From: Beroe ovata
Taxonomy: Eukaryota > Ctenophora > Nuda > Beroida > Beroidae
Direction: 5' to 3'
DNA: 15,460 nt
NCBI GenBank assembly: GCA_946803715.1
Contig: CAMPET010000146.1
Location: forward strand, 44,027 to 59,486
Made by a program: the position numbers and the translations under genes. The notes beneath the pieces are model-generated. The model had not been told where the DNA came from. It searched no databases and saw nothing but the letters and a program-made list of their open reading frames with translations. This document shows positions 1-9,000 of the stretch, in pieces (the first letter of the stretch is position 1; every line of letters starts with the position of its first letter).

Positions 1-360
1 TCAGAACAGGGCTGTGTGACGATTAGGGTACCCATTCGTCAGTACTTGCTGACACCACTGCATAACTGTGAGGTGGGAATGCTTGCGATGGAATGCGCTA
101 ACATCAGTTCGTCAGAACAGGGCAATGTGACGATTTAGGTACTCATTCATCACAACTTGCTGACACCACTGCATAACTGTGACGTAGGAATGCTTGGGAT
201 GGAATGCGCTGACATCAGTTTGTCAGAACAGAGCTGTGTGACGATTGAGGCACTCATTCGTCACAACTTGCTGACACCACTGCATAGCAGTGGTTGGAAT
301 GGAATGCGCTGACACCAGTTCGTCAGAACACAGATACGTATTGCGTGACGATAGAGTACC
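1..360. repeat. 111-bp minisatellite, about three and a half units
   Basis: The phrase TCAGAACAGGGCTGTGTGAC and its variants begin at 1, 112, 223 and 323, giving spacings of 111, 111 and 100 bases. The third unit has lost about 11 bases in its TGCATAACTGTGACGTAGG segment. The fourth is partial and degenerates around 345-360 (GTGACGATAGAGTACC). Units differ by scattered substitutions, so the array is not recent. It continues beyond the left edge. No open frame runs through it and no transposon ends are visible. Confidence 0.93.
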
Positions 361-1795
361 GCCGCCGCCCTACGTGCCTGGCTCATTTTCAAGAATCCGG
401 TACCAGATAACGGGGCAGTCAGAACGACGAACGTAGCTGAAACGCACGTTTAAGGAACACGCGAAGACAATTACTTAGCTTTCATTGCGCGTATTTCGCG
501 TTTAAGCAGTACAGTCGATCGTCTGATCTAAATAGTGCACGCGCGCGCGAGTCGGAAATTACCCTGTGCGCGCCTGCTTTGGAACTTCCAAAGCAGGCGA
601 ATTTCAGTCATCAAATCGAAACTTCTCCACCCACATTTAAACGAGAATGTATCCATTTCAGGAAGTGAACGAAAATTTGTAGAGTCAAAATTAATGGGAA
701 ATATGAACAATTGACAATGTATCCATCTATGATACAGCAATAACAAATCAAATATCGTCATTTTGACCGGTGATCACTACAATTTCGTATCATTTGAAAT
801 CATGTCAAATGCGTTGTCAAATTCCTATTGGTTACGAATAATTGTATTATGATGAGCCACATGGCCGGTCTTAACAAATTAGTCTTAACAAATTATAGTC
901 CGAACTTTACTCAAATCTCTTAGACCAAATATTTTCGAAACTCAAATCTAAGGATTTTAGTAAGAAAATTGCTCAGCAATGAGCATTGAGCAATCATGCA
1001 CTATGGTCGATTACGATACTCAGCAGTTTTCAAAAATTCCACAGAGCCGAGTAATGACATTTCACTCACTGAAGTTCCAGTCATTTTCCATTTTCCGACG
1101 TTTCGAATTTCATATGAATAAGATCATCAACCCTCGAAATAAAGTCACTGAAATTTCTTCAGCTGCTCTGACAAATTCATTTTCTGATACGATTAATCAA
1201 ATCTGCAGTTCTCATATTTCGATAATTCATATTGACTTTGAGAAATAATGTGTCGCATATGGTGAGTGATTGTGGGACTCCGATTACCAGAGTCTCGACA
1301 AATCAAAGATTTTCACCGGTGATCGCTCGCCAGGAGTGTACGAATTGGCAGTTTTACTCAATTTCCATTTTCGTGACAAAACGCCATTTTCTCGTGCTAC
1401 TATTTTCACCTTTTCCAGTTTCCACGCCTAGTTTCGAATTTGACTATGTTTTAACGCTTTCAAATGTATCGACGACGATAAGATTTTTCCTCCTATATCC
1501 AGAGTCGACTAATATTAGGTATCGCCCGTCATATCTTAACTCATCCGAGTCACCCTATCTATAAGCACTCGAGATCATTTTCCTACTAGTGTATGCATGG
1601 GTGTGTAAAGTTGGTATACATATTATTAACTCGACTCAACAGTGAACAGCTTATCACCACTCTTCTATAACGCCCCCCTCTCTCTCTTCCTAACTGGTCA
1701 TTATTAACATCTCTCCCCTCTGGTCATTGCACATAATTGTCGAGTCATGTCTCTCCGAAATATATTTCTCACTCGGTAATGATTCTTCCCGGATG
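361..1795. other. No recognisable gene
   Basis: The longest frames here (979-1248 and 1232-1564, +) give proteins of biased composition with no domain, signal peptide or convincing splice sites. The stretch 1030-1440 repeats short T-rich phrases such as TTTTCCATTTTCC, which keep frames open by chance. An 8-bp inverted repeat (ATTGCTCA/TGAGCAAT) lies at about 968-994. A CG-alternating run (GTGCACGCGCGCGCG) is at 535-549. The one clear structure is the palindrome listed separately. Confidence 0.6.
571..599. repeat. Perfect 29-bp palindrome
   Basis: CGCCTGCTTTGGAA, a single central C at 585, then TTCCAAAGCAGGCG. The two 14-base arms are exact reverse complements and symmetry stops at both outer bases (G570 and A600). 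Such a structure can extrude as a cruciform or fold as a hairpin. No target duplication is visible around it and its function is unknown. Confidence 0.95.
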
Positions 1796-1932
1796 TATAA
1801 TTACGCGTATGCGTACACATGGAAAGAAACGGCGGAAGGAAGGGAAAATATGCGCAATTGTTAGCAATGTAAAATGCGCGTCTTTTTTCTTCCGTCCCCT
1901 TTTCGTTCCATGTGTACACATACCGGTTATAA
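1796..1932. repeat. Long imperfect hairpin (inverted repeat, arms about 50 bp)
   Basis: The left arm, 1807-1856, begins GTATGCGTACACATGGAAAG. The reverse complement of 1875-1923 begins GTATGTGTACACATGGAACG, which matches 18 of those 20. Identity falls to roughly 70-75% towards the loop and recovers at TGCGCA/TGCGCG. The 18-base loop holds a further ATTG-TTAG-CAAT mini-stem. Outer flanks TATAATTAC and CCGGTTATAA extend the symmetry weakly. This fits either a palindromic miniature transposon remnant or a transcribed hairpin RNA. No target duplication was found, so the class is open. Confidence 0.7.
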
Positions 1933-1948
1933 TGGAGAAATATATGAG

Positions 1949-1962
1949 GCGCGCGCGCGTGC
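1949..1962. repeat. CG-alternating run (possible Z-DNA)
   Basis: GGCGCGCGCGCGTGC is an alternating pyrimidine-purine tract just beyond the long hairpin. Similar tracts occur at 535-549 and 14371-14385. Z-DNA potential is an inference from composition only. Confidence 0.6.
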
Positions 1963-2423
1963 CTACTTTAATAACTTAGCAGCGTATACAATTTATAGTT
2001 TGGATATTTCATCCGCATATATGAGCCCATGAAAGGAGACAGTCACATTATGTCAGATGTGGGAGTCGCAGACAGTTGGTCCATTCGTATCAAATTTTAC
2101 AATTTACACAATCATACGATACTTAATCATACTTACTCATTTTTTACTTGTACTTCACTTATAGTTGACAGTAGCACTTCACTTGTTTGTAAATTTTCGT
2201 ATTCTATAGGGTAGACAATGGCTTCAGTGAATTCGTTGCATTGAAACCAGGCATATCTTGCTTGACATCCCCTGGCCTGAACCCCCATGGCGGACATTTT
2301 CCATTTGATTGTAGATCAGTACGTACGAATCACAAAATTTTGTTGTGCTTATACTTATAGTATTCTCACTTTTGGTTTTGCTATCAGAAAGACAGACAGG
2401 CATACACAAATAACCACCCAGTC

Positions 2424-2426
<3 letters not shown>

Positions 2427-2458
<32 letters not shown>

Positions 2459-2475
2459 GTTCACACACACACACA
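2427..2475. repeat. (CA)n microsatellite
   Basis: Alternating CA runs interrupted by TACAGTT. The reading frames crossing it on both strands (poly-Thr-His or Cys-Val) are artefacts of the repeat. Confidence 0.95.
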
Positions 2476-2500
2476 AAACACACGGATATGACATCACCAG

Positions 2501-2629
2501 TAGGCAGCATTGTAGGGTTTTTCCCTACCGTCGGCGCCGCGCAATTGCAATTCCGCCCGAAGTAATTATCCCTTGCCAGGGATAAAATCCCGCCAGCGAG
2601 GGTAGGGAGAAATCCTACAATAGGCAGCA
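2501..2629. mobile_element. Miniature inverted-repeat transposable element with 9-bp target duplication
   Basis: The 9-mer TAGGCAGCA occurs at 2501-2509 and again at 2621-2629. Immediately inside are 20-bp terminal inverted repeats: 2510-2529 TTGTAGGGTTTTTCCCTACC, and 2601-2620, whose reverse complement is TTGTAGGATTTCTCCCTACC, 18 of 20 identical. The element body is 111 bp (2510-2620), has no coding capacity, and contains an internal hairpin (ATCCCT-TGCC-AGGGAT). Each terminal repeat is itself hairpin-like (GTAGGG/CCCTAC on the left, GTAGGG/CCTAC on the right). Exact target duplications indicate a real insertion moved by a transposase supplied in trans. A 9-bp duplication suits Mutator-like or Merlin-type superfamilies, but the family cannot be named from the ends alone. 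Confidence 0.88.
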
Positions 2630-3236
2630 TCAAATAAACTTGCATTCTCTCGCAGGTTTCTCAATAAAACAGTATCTCCATTTATTAGCGCTGGACAACA
2701 ACATGACTCCATTAGTGCTAAACCGCAGTGTCATTTTAACACGCAGTTCCCATGAAACCTGCTAAAATAGGACATACTTAGTGTACAGTCGTCAGTAAAC
2801 AGTTCCGCGGAATTACGGTCGAATAGTTATGGTCACGCATGGGAAAATATCGGTAATTTCACGTTAAATCATGAGGGGGGCCGGGGCACTTGTAATATGT
2901 AAGGAAATTTCAACCATGAACTACCCTCGTAAATATAGAAAGATCAAACCATGGCCAATTCTTTAACTCTTGCCTGCCATCATTATATTCAAGAGTGTGT
3001 ACTCCAATCAGCGAATTAAACTACAGTATAGAGCAATTAAAATTTAATTGCCTCATTATGCAGGCAGACAGTCTTCGCGTATGTTGGGGAATTAAACTTG
3101 TCGTGTACGCGTGTTTCGTAATGACAGAGCTCACTTAATTTTTTGCACACATACGTTCATTATTATACGATTTTCCCTATCATTTTGCCTATTTCTCGTG
3201 CCGAATACAATCCTGAATTACTGCCGATACCACAAC
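2630..3236. other. Upstream region of the secreted-protein gene; no gene seen
   Basis: No coding exon or convincing promoter element can be identified. Because a splice acceptor appears to precede the downstream start codon, one or more non-coding 5' exons may lie here or further left, but no donor stands out enough to call. Confidence 0.4.
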
Positions 3237-3270
3237 CTCATAACCCCCCTCCCTATCACCCCGTCCCCAG
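3237..3270 (+). other. Predicted 3' splice site upstream of the start codon
   Basis: A pyrimidine-rich run, CCCCCCTCCCTATCACCCCG then TCCCCAG, ends at 3270, eight bases before the ATG at 3278. This is a good acceptor and would place the start codon at the 5' edge of a coding exon, with the 5' untranslated region upstream of an intron. Confidence 0.55.
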
Positions 3271-3277
3271 GTCCACT

Positions 3278-4036
3278 ATGTTCCCTATCCTCCTTCTCCT
3301 CTCCCACCACACAACAGTCCTTGCTGCTGCTGCTGTCAGCAGTAGTGACACGTGTGGGAAAGACAGGTTGTTGCTTGGCAACTGGTTCATCTCGCACGGC
3401 TCCCCAGCTCTCCTCGAGGAGCCGATACCACCACTTGTTGCACCGGTCACAGAGAATCCCTATCACAACAAGAGCAACCCTCCTCCCTCACCGGAGCGGT
3501 TCTGTGCGATGCAGTGGTCACGTGACACTGACCCCGTTACCGGGTTACGGAGGTACCGACTCGCTGATTTCGAGTCCGAGAAGGCCGCTTCCCGGGCTAA
3601 TTTCACCGTCACCCACAAGGGTCATTGCGGTAGCTGCTCGAGTTTACAAGATCTGGGGGTGTACATCCGTCACAACCTCACAGATGCAACACGCAACTGT
3701 GCCATCAAGGGAATGGTGTCGGATGGTTGGGAGAAGCATTGTCTCCGGCAAATAGGTTTTTCAGAGGAATGCATGTCCATATGGTTCTACAACATTCTCA
3801 ACACGCGACATCACTGCCTAATAACGTGTTTGTGGAGTAAGATACGGGGTGAACCGTTCAACCACCCGGACGGATCCCTAAACGCGTGCTTGCAGTGTGA
3901 CGAGGACTTGTCAGGACCAAACTTCAAGTTCTTTTCGGGGAGAACAAGGCGCAATTCGGGAATCCCAAGTGCTATCCACCGGCCAGAATCAGAGATCTAT
4001 CACATGGAGCACTGTTATTGGTATGGAGACCTATAG
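3278..4036 (+). CDS. Secreted cysteine-rich protein, 252 residues, uncharacterised family
   Basis: The frame is open for 135 bases upstream, but the first true ATG is at 3278, with A at -3. From there residues 1-20 form a signal peptide (M-F-P-I-L-L-L-L, then T-V-L-A-A-A-A-V), with cleavage likely near 18-23. The mature part has twelve cysteines at 26, 76, 117, 120, 141, 155, 165, 180, 184, 204, 207 and 246. They include CxxC pairs at 117-120 (HCGSC) and 204-207 (CLQCDED), and C180-x3-C184. N-glycosylation sequons lie at N64, N108 and N133. There is no second membrane span or lipid-anchor tail. The C-terminal half (about 115-250) is rich in Cys, Trp, Asn and Gly and looks like a single folded domain; SGRTRRNSGIPSAIHRP (220-236) looks like a constrained core. 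I recognise no named domain. CGSC resembles a redox CxxC, but no thioredoxin fold context is visible. The gene is convergent with the receptor gene. Confidence 0.85.
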   Translation: MFPILLLLSHHTTVLAAAAVSSSDTCGKDRLLLGNWFISHGSPALLEEPIPPLVAPVTENPYHNKSNPPPSPERFCAMQWSRDTDPVTGLRRYRLADFESEKAASRANFTVTHKGHCGSCSSLQDLGVYIRHNLTDATRNCAIKGMVSDGWEKHCLRQIGFSEECMSIWFYNILNTRHHCLITCLWSKIRGEPFNHPDGSLNACLQCDEDLSGPNFKFFSGRTRRNSGIPSAIHRPESEIYHMEHCYWYGDL

Positions 4037-4051
4037 ACTGTAATAGTGGAC
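4032..4051. repeat. Short repeat at the 3' end of the + gene, copied near the receptor stop
   Basis: TATAGACTGTAATAGTGGAC overlaps the TAG stop at 4034-4036. The same phrase, split by a 16-base insertion that itself holds ATAGTGGAC, is at 5081-5115, five bases from the receptor's stop codon. A related CAATAGTGGCC is at about 4070. Confidence 0.8.
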
Positions 4052-4856
4052 AGTTTCATAGTCGCGTCTGCAATAGTGGCCAAACTTCGTACTCGAAATT
4101 GTGATTCAAGGAGGGAACTATGTGAGGTCGATCTTTTGCTTCATATTGACATGCCAATATGACCGGAGACGATTAGTTCCAGTCAATTTTATTCGTGTTG
4201 ATCATGATTCAAACTAACGGAAGAAAAAAACTAGCGAATATGTTTCCAATATTATTTGCAGTTTAACACCAAGAAGTGCAGCTATACATTGAACTGCTTA
4301 TCAGCGACATATCGCATTTTCAAAAAAAATGATTGCTGTGATTGTTTTATATTGTTTTTTTGAAAAAAGTTTCTATTGTAATTGAAGTTTTCGAGTGTTC
4401 TTAACTTGATATAAAATCGGTATTACAGCAAGCAGCATGATTCGCTCAGCAAAAAACAAATGGCGAAACCCCGAGAGAAATTGAAGAGCCGTCGTCACAT
4501 ACTTCAGACGAGAATGATCTAAGTATCTAGGTTTTTGCTACGAATACTTCCCTTCCCTTCTATAGCACTTGCTGTCCTTGTGCTACTGCACAATATTGTC
4601 CTCCATGACTAATTCATTTGAATTCCAAAACAATCCATTTTCAAATTTGAAAAGTGCTTTATTCTGTCGTACTACAGTTCGCTCGAGGAAGCAGCTTTTA
4701 ACAGACGCGTGCAGTCGGTTTATTATATACGTAATACGGTACAGTTTGTAATTTCCAAATGTGTTTGGTGGCCTAAAAGGTTAGAGAATCTGTGACCAAA
4801 AAGTGGGATCACCAGAAGGGACGCTTAAAATCATGAAAAGTATGGGACGTTTAACT
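4052..4856. other. 3' flank and convergent intergenic region
   Basis: No coding frame of interest. A perfect 12-bp inverted repeat (TTTTCAAAAAAA at 4317-4328 and TTTTTTTGAAAA at 4355-4366, 26-base loop) would form a stem in the 3' UTR of the + gene if transcription reaches it. No AATAAA is seen on the plus strand before about 4700. On the minus strand, AATAAA occurs at 4719-4724 and 4658-4663 and could serve the receptor transcript, giving a 3' UTR of about 400-450 bases. Confidence 0.5.
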
Positions 4857-4950
4857 GTGTGTGAGTGTGTGTTAGTGTGCAGTGTGTGTGTATGTGTGTG
4901 TATGTGTGTGTATGTGTGTGTGTATATGTGTGTGTGTATGTGTATGTGTG
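4857..4950. repeat. (TG)n microsatellite with TATG interruptions
   Basis: Runs of TGTG with regular GTATG interruptions. On the minus strand it falls within the predicted 3' UTR of the receptor as a CA repeat. The open frames across it in all three plus frames (Cys-Val-rich) are artefacts. Confidence 0.93.
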
Positions 4951-5080
4951 GGTCTGCCAAAGCTCCTCATCATTGGGAAAATCCGTCCCCCACTACGTTA
5001 TACAATCAGAGTACAAACCAAGTTCACACGAGTCCTCATCTCACAGGACTTTGTTAGTTCGTGGACTTATCATCTAGAGT

Positions 5081-5115
5081 TATAGACTGTTATTATAGTG
5101 GACTGTAATAGTGGA
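5081..5115. repeat. Second copy of the AATAGTGGAC 3'-end repeat
   Basis: TATAGACTGT, then TATTATAGTGGACTGT, then AATAGTGGAC. It holds two tandem ATAGTGGAC units and lies just downstream (in the gene's sense) of the receptor stop codon at 5120-5122. A third GTGGACTC follows at about 5134. Confidence 0.75.
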
Positions 5116-5119
5116 CTCA

Positions 5120-6094
5120 TCACCCTGAATTAGTGGACTCCCCGACAGTTGTTTTCGAGAGACTTCCCCTTGCGATTCTCTTCTTGACATTCGGGTTGAA
5201 ACAGAACTGTAAAATACAGTTGTTGCTCGCTGCGCAGAACAGCGAGAAGTAGTACCAGAGGTAGACATACGTGACGTTACTGAAGACCACCGTGTACGAC
5301 TGTTCCCAATTACCGCCGATGCTCACAGCAACGTAGTAGTGTATGATCTCAATGTAACACACCAGGTAGTTGATGGACAGCAGGATTGTCATCAGGATCG
5401 CCTGGTTCTCCCGACGCCGTCTCTGACGATCTTTCCGCTTCGTCTTTCGGTACGGAGACGACGCGGTTATAGAACTGGCGGACTTGTTATTGTTGCTTCC
5501 AGGGGCAGTGGCGATTGAGCGGGATTCCTTGCGGGCGGATAGGGAGCTGATTTTGCGGATAGTTAGCGATATGACGGGTGCCCTACTATCATTCTGATCG
5601 TCAACGGAATTGTTGGTGATGCTGTCTTGGCTTATGACGTTGTTAAAATTGTTAGTATCGGCGTTGTTTACAACACTACTCTTGGTGTTGGTGCTATTGT
5701 CCCGTAGTGTTGTGCTACACCACTGCTTGAAAGTGTTGTTAATGGAGTTCAGAGTGTTGCTAATGGTTGTTGCCATGGTAACCGAGGTTGCTGTCTCTGG
5801 GTTAACGATGTAGGGGTTGGTGCGCGTTGCTCGACTGTAGCTGTTCTGACGCTGGACAGATACCCGGACAGACCGAGTCGCGGACATCGTATTCCTCGTT
5901 GTCCGGGTCGCATAATCCTCCTCGCCATGATTTACCCCGTCATCCATGAGTACGCTACCGTTATTACTGGTGGTGTACTGCCCGCCGCCAGGAACTGAGG
6001 TAGTCGTCATGGGAACGGTGTACAGGTCTTCACTTGCAGCGGCAGCCGAGCACAGTGCCATGCTCATCACACGCTTCTTACGGCGGTACTGGTG
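5120..6094 (-). CDS. GPCR exon 7: ICL3, TM6, TM7, C-tail, stop
   Basis: The acceptor AACCCTCTCTCTCAG|CAC is in phase 0. The exon opens HQYRRKKRV, then about 220 residues of Thr/Ser/Asn-rich loop (NNVISQDSITNNSVDDQ is typical) ending in a strongly basic stretch, YRKTKRKDRQRRRR, before E6.30. TM6 is AILMTILLSINYLVCYIEII and TM7 is TYVYLWYYFSLFCAASNNCI. The tail is short (FNPNVKKRIARG onward) and ends at TGA, 5122-5120. Possible basophilic kinase sites are RKES and RRRRE. Confidence 0.92.
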   Translation of the reverse strand, partial: HQYRRKKRVMSMALCSAAAASEDLYTVPMTTTSVPGGGQYTTSNNGSVLMDDGVNHGEEDYATRTTRNTMSATRSVRVSVQRQNSYSRATRTNPYIVNPETATSVTMATTISNTLNSINNTFKQWCSTTLRDNSTNTKSSVVNNADTNNFNNVISQDSITNNSVDDQNDSRAPVISLTIRKISSLSARKESRSIATAPGSNNNKSASSITASSPYRKTKRKDRQRRRRENQAILMTILLSINYLVCYIEIIHYYVAVSIGGNWEQSYTVVFSNVTYVYLWYYFSLFCAASNNCILQFCFNPNVKKRIARGSLSKTTVGESTNSG

Positions 6095-9000
6095 CTGAGA
6101 GAGAGGGTTTTATTATACGGTCTGATGGTTTACTCCTAGTCCTTCTACCACAGCTGCCAATGACAGGTCGATAGAAAATTCCTAAGGAATCGAAGGATTG
6201 AAGTACACACTACACAAGTTGTGTCATTGCCATATAACTGTATTGTGGAGGTGACATATCTGGAGTCATCATCAATACTTTTTGTGACGATTCCGTGCGA
6301 TTTGATTTTGAGGATAAATCATAGTTTATAGCTGGCATATGGTATTGACACCCTGGACGGAATGGAAATCACATTCTCTCATTCACACTAGTGGGGGGTG
6401 GGTAGTCCCGTGTATCATAGTAGTATCGAATAGTTACCTTCATGACCGCGATCTTGAGGGCGACCATCAGATTACAGAATATGATGGAGAAGCACGATAG
6501 TATCACTGGAATTGTAAACAGCAGGATGTAGATCACTGGAGGGGGAATTGGGAGTCACAAAACCATTGTTTAAATTTGCTAAAGTTTCAACTGACATTAT
6601 CATGTTACCCCTTATCAGACGTGACATTGGTTTCTATATGCATTAAAATTGTGGAAGGATGATAATAATATTCCATTTCATCCTTGACGTCAACTCCTTA
6701 CTCCATTAGTAGTAGTGGTAACTACTTTGAATGGTAGCCACAACCATTAGTTAGTTACTGGTTGGATAATGCAGTATAAAATATGTAAGACTAATTTACA
6801 TACGAGAGATAGCACTGGAAAAGTATTCAATCAAACATAATAGTGGAAATTTTAGGGAGTGGCCAGAAACGCCCAATAGTGGAAACTGTAAGGGAGAAAG
6901 GAAGAGAGAGGGGACATAATACGTCAAATAATGCAAGTATTACGTGGAAGGAAAAGATTGATTTCCTTACATTTTCGAGCAGTGTCACTGTGCTTGTACG
7001 CGTCGAATATGGCTTGATCACAGTAGCCCCAATCCACAAACATCTGGTACGGCTTCACTGAGGTGATGATTACAAAATGAGCAACGATCATCTAGATTAT
7101 GTTGTGATGAATATTGAATATGTCACCTAAACATCATAACATCGTGATCAATTGCGATAACGGGCGCTGCTTCTCATTGCCTACCATCTTTGTTAGGCCC
7201 AGCGAAACTGATTGAAGCACCGAGGAGTCCATGAGCCCAGCAGTAAACTATCAGACACTTTACCACCCGTATATTGAAGAACTTTTCGTAGGCGAAGGGC
7301 GCATATACGGCGAGGAAGCGCCCAAAACTGGCGCTGCTCAGGAGCAAGGGAGTTGTGAGAGACGCCATGTTCCACATCATACCTGAAGAGGATAGCTGAT
7401 ATAGCTGATATAGCTGAAAATCGTCTCATTTAGGCCCGCCAGCCATTTCGACGCGCCAGCCATTTCGACCTGCTGCTACATAAACCAAAGCTAACCAATT
7501 GAGCTTGCGGTAGCAATAATATTGTACAATAACAACTCCTTCTCCCTATATAGTGCCGATATGAAGCACCGTTGCGGGATTCTACCCGCACAAACAATAC
7601 TATAGTGGGATTCTACCCGTAAAGACTATACTATAGTGGGATTCTACCCGTACAGACTACACTAGCCACATAGACAATACCGTCGTGCACACATTCTCGT
7701 TTATTACTAGTGTCTCAAAGAACAAAGGAGACACATTCCACAACCACGTCCAGAACTCAATATATAAGAGGAAGCGCTGGGGTATTTAACGGTAATTCCT
7801 TATGTTATAGAACCCATACAACGGCCATCTGCAATATCATGACTGCAGCTGTAGGTTAAAGGCTGTTACAAATTATAGCAGACGAGCTGGTAGGTATACC
7901 GGACAGCGCCTGTGTTTACAGGTTGACGGAGGTAGCGTGACACTAACTGACATTTTCTCAGAAGTGACAAGTAGAAACATGACATGATGGTAAAGTAGTG
8001 GTGTTAGGACTGAATCTGGCCCCACTATAAATTTTATGATTGATCGATGCATTGCTCTTGACATACACTTACACAGACACAGACAGACACACAGAGAAAG
8101 AGACAATAATACACACAGACACAGACAGACACACAGAGAAAGATACAATGATACACACAAACACATGAACACACGAACACACACCCTCACCGGCAGGGTA
8201 ACATATAATGTCGGCAGCAATGGTATCCTCCGAAAACCACTTTCTCCCATTCACCAGGAAAACTGATCCAAACAGACCTGCCAATCCGCTCAAGCAATCT
8301 GAAACGATTAATTATTTATCAATTAATTATTAATCTTAATCGTGTTTTTTGTACCCCGACAATGTGGAGCCAATCGGAAGGTGGGGGGGACAATCGAATC
8401 TCTAAACACAAACTTGTTGTCACATGGCACATGGGTGTCATGAAATGAATTAATGAAAATATCCGACTACCGTTCCATTAATTTAGATGATATAGAACCC
8501 ATTTTGACACGCATCCTAATATCGGTCTTTTATTTTTGAGCTGTGATGACAGATATATGTGATGGTTCCACGTGATTCTGATTGGAAATTGGCATCATAA
8601 AGATCAATATCCACCAATAACCAGCCAGTCATGAATCATAATGGTTATGGGATGGTTTTAACTCAGATTGCTGCTATCAGTTGTCACAGCTATCAACTTT
8701 CTGTTCAAAGGGAAGATATATAGATACCGTTCGCTAGGTGCTCTTTAATCCCATGAATATTGTAACTTACAAAATATAGGTAAGTACTTATGAAGTTATA
8801 AATACGAAGAATGCAATTAACTTTCAAAGGGATATTAACATGAAAGCACAATCCACATTCTTACTTTCCCACAGATTACATACATCTTACCCTACTCAAA
8901 TCTATAACCATTGTAAACTCTTAAGGTGGATCATACGCAGCAACCGTTTAAATGAGGTCATTTCTTGAATTTTCCATTAATCCACCCGGTTTTAGAGGGG

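Noticed and set aside
979-1564. Two plus-strand frames as a possible gene
   Set aside because: Biased composition, T-rich internal repetition, no signal peptide, domain or splice support.
2224-2645. Cys-Val-rich and His-Thr-rich frames on both strands
   Set aside because: Translations of the CA microsatellite and the miniature transposon.
3143-3277. N-terminal extension of the secreted protein upstream of 3278
   Set aside because: The open frame starts at TTG, contains no ATG before 3278, and crosses a strong splice acceptor at 3270; the signal peptide begins at the 3278 Met.
3111-3755. 214-residue open frame on the plus strand
   Set aside because: Overlaps the secreted-protein gene in another frame, is Ser/Pro/Leu-rich from frame-shifted codons, and shows no domain.
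4803-5085. Three overlapping Cys-Val-rich frames
   Set aside because: All cross the TG microsatellite; no coding signal outside it.
7571-7668. CRISPR-like array (regular repeats with spacers)
   Set aside because: Only three units with similar rather than unique linkers, in a eukaryotic intron; it is a tandem repeat.
7873-8293. Leu/Ser/Cys-rich minus-strand frames that look like membrane proteins
   Set aside because: Apparent hydrophobicity comes from the CACAGA repeat in intron 3; only 8191-8298, in a different use, is a real exon.
8304-8343. 8-bp inverted repeat ACGATTAA/TTAATCGT next to the exon 3 acceptor
   Set aside because: Short and AT-rich; expected by chance in sequence of this composition.
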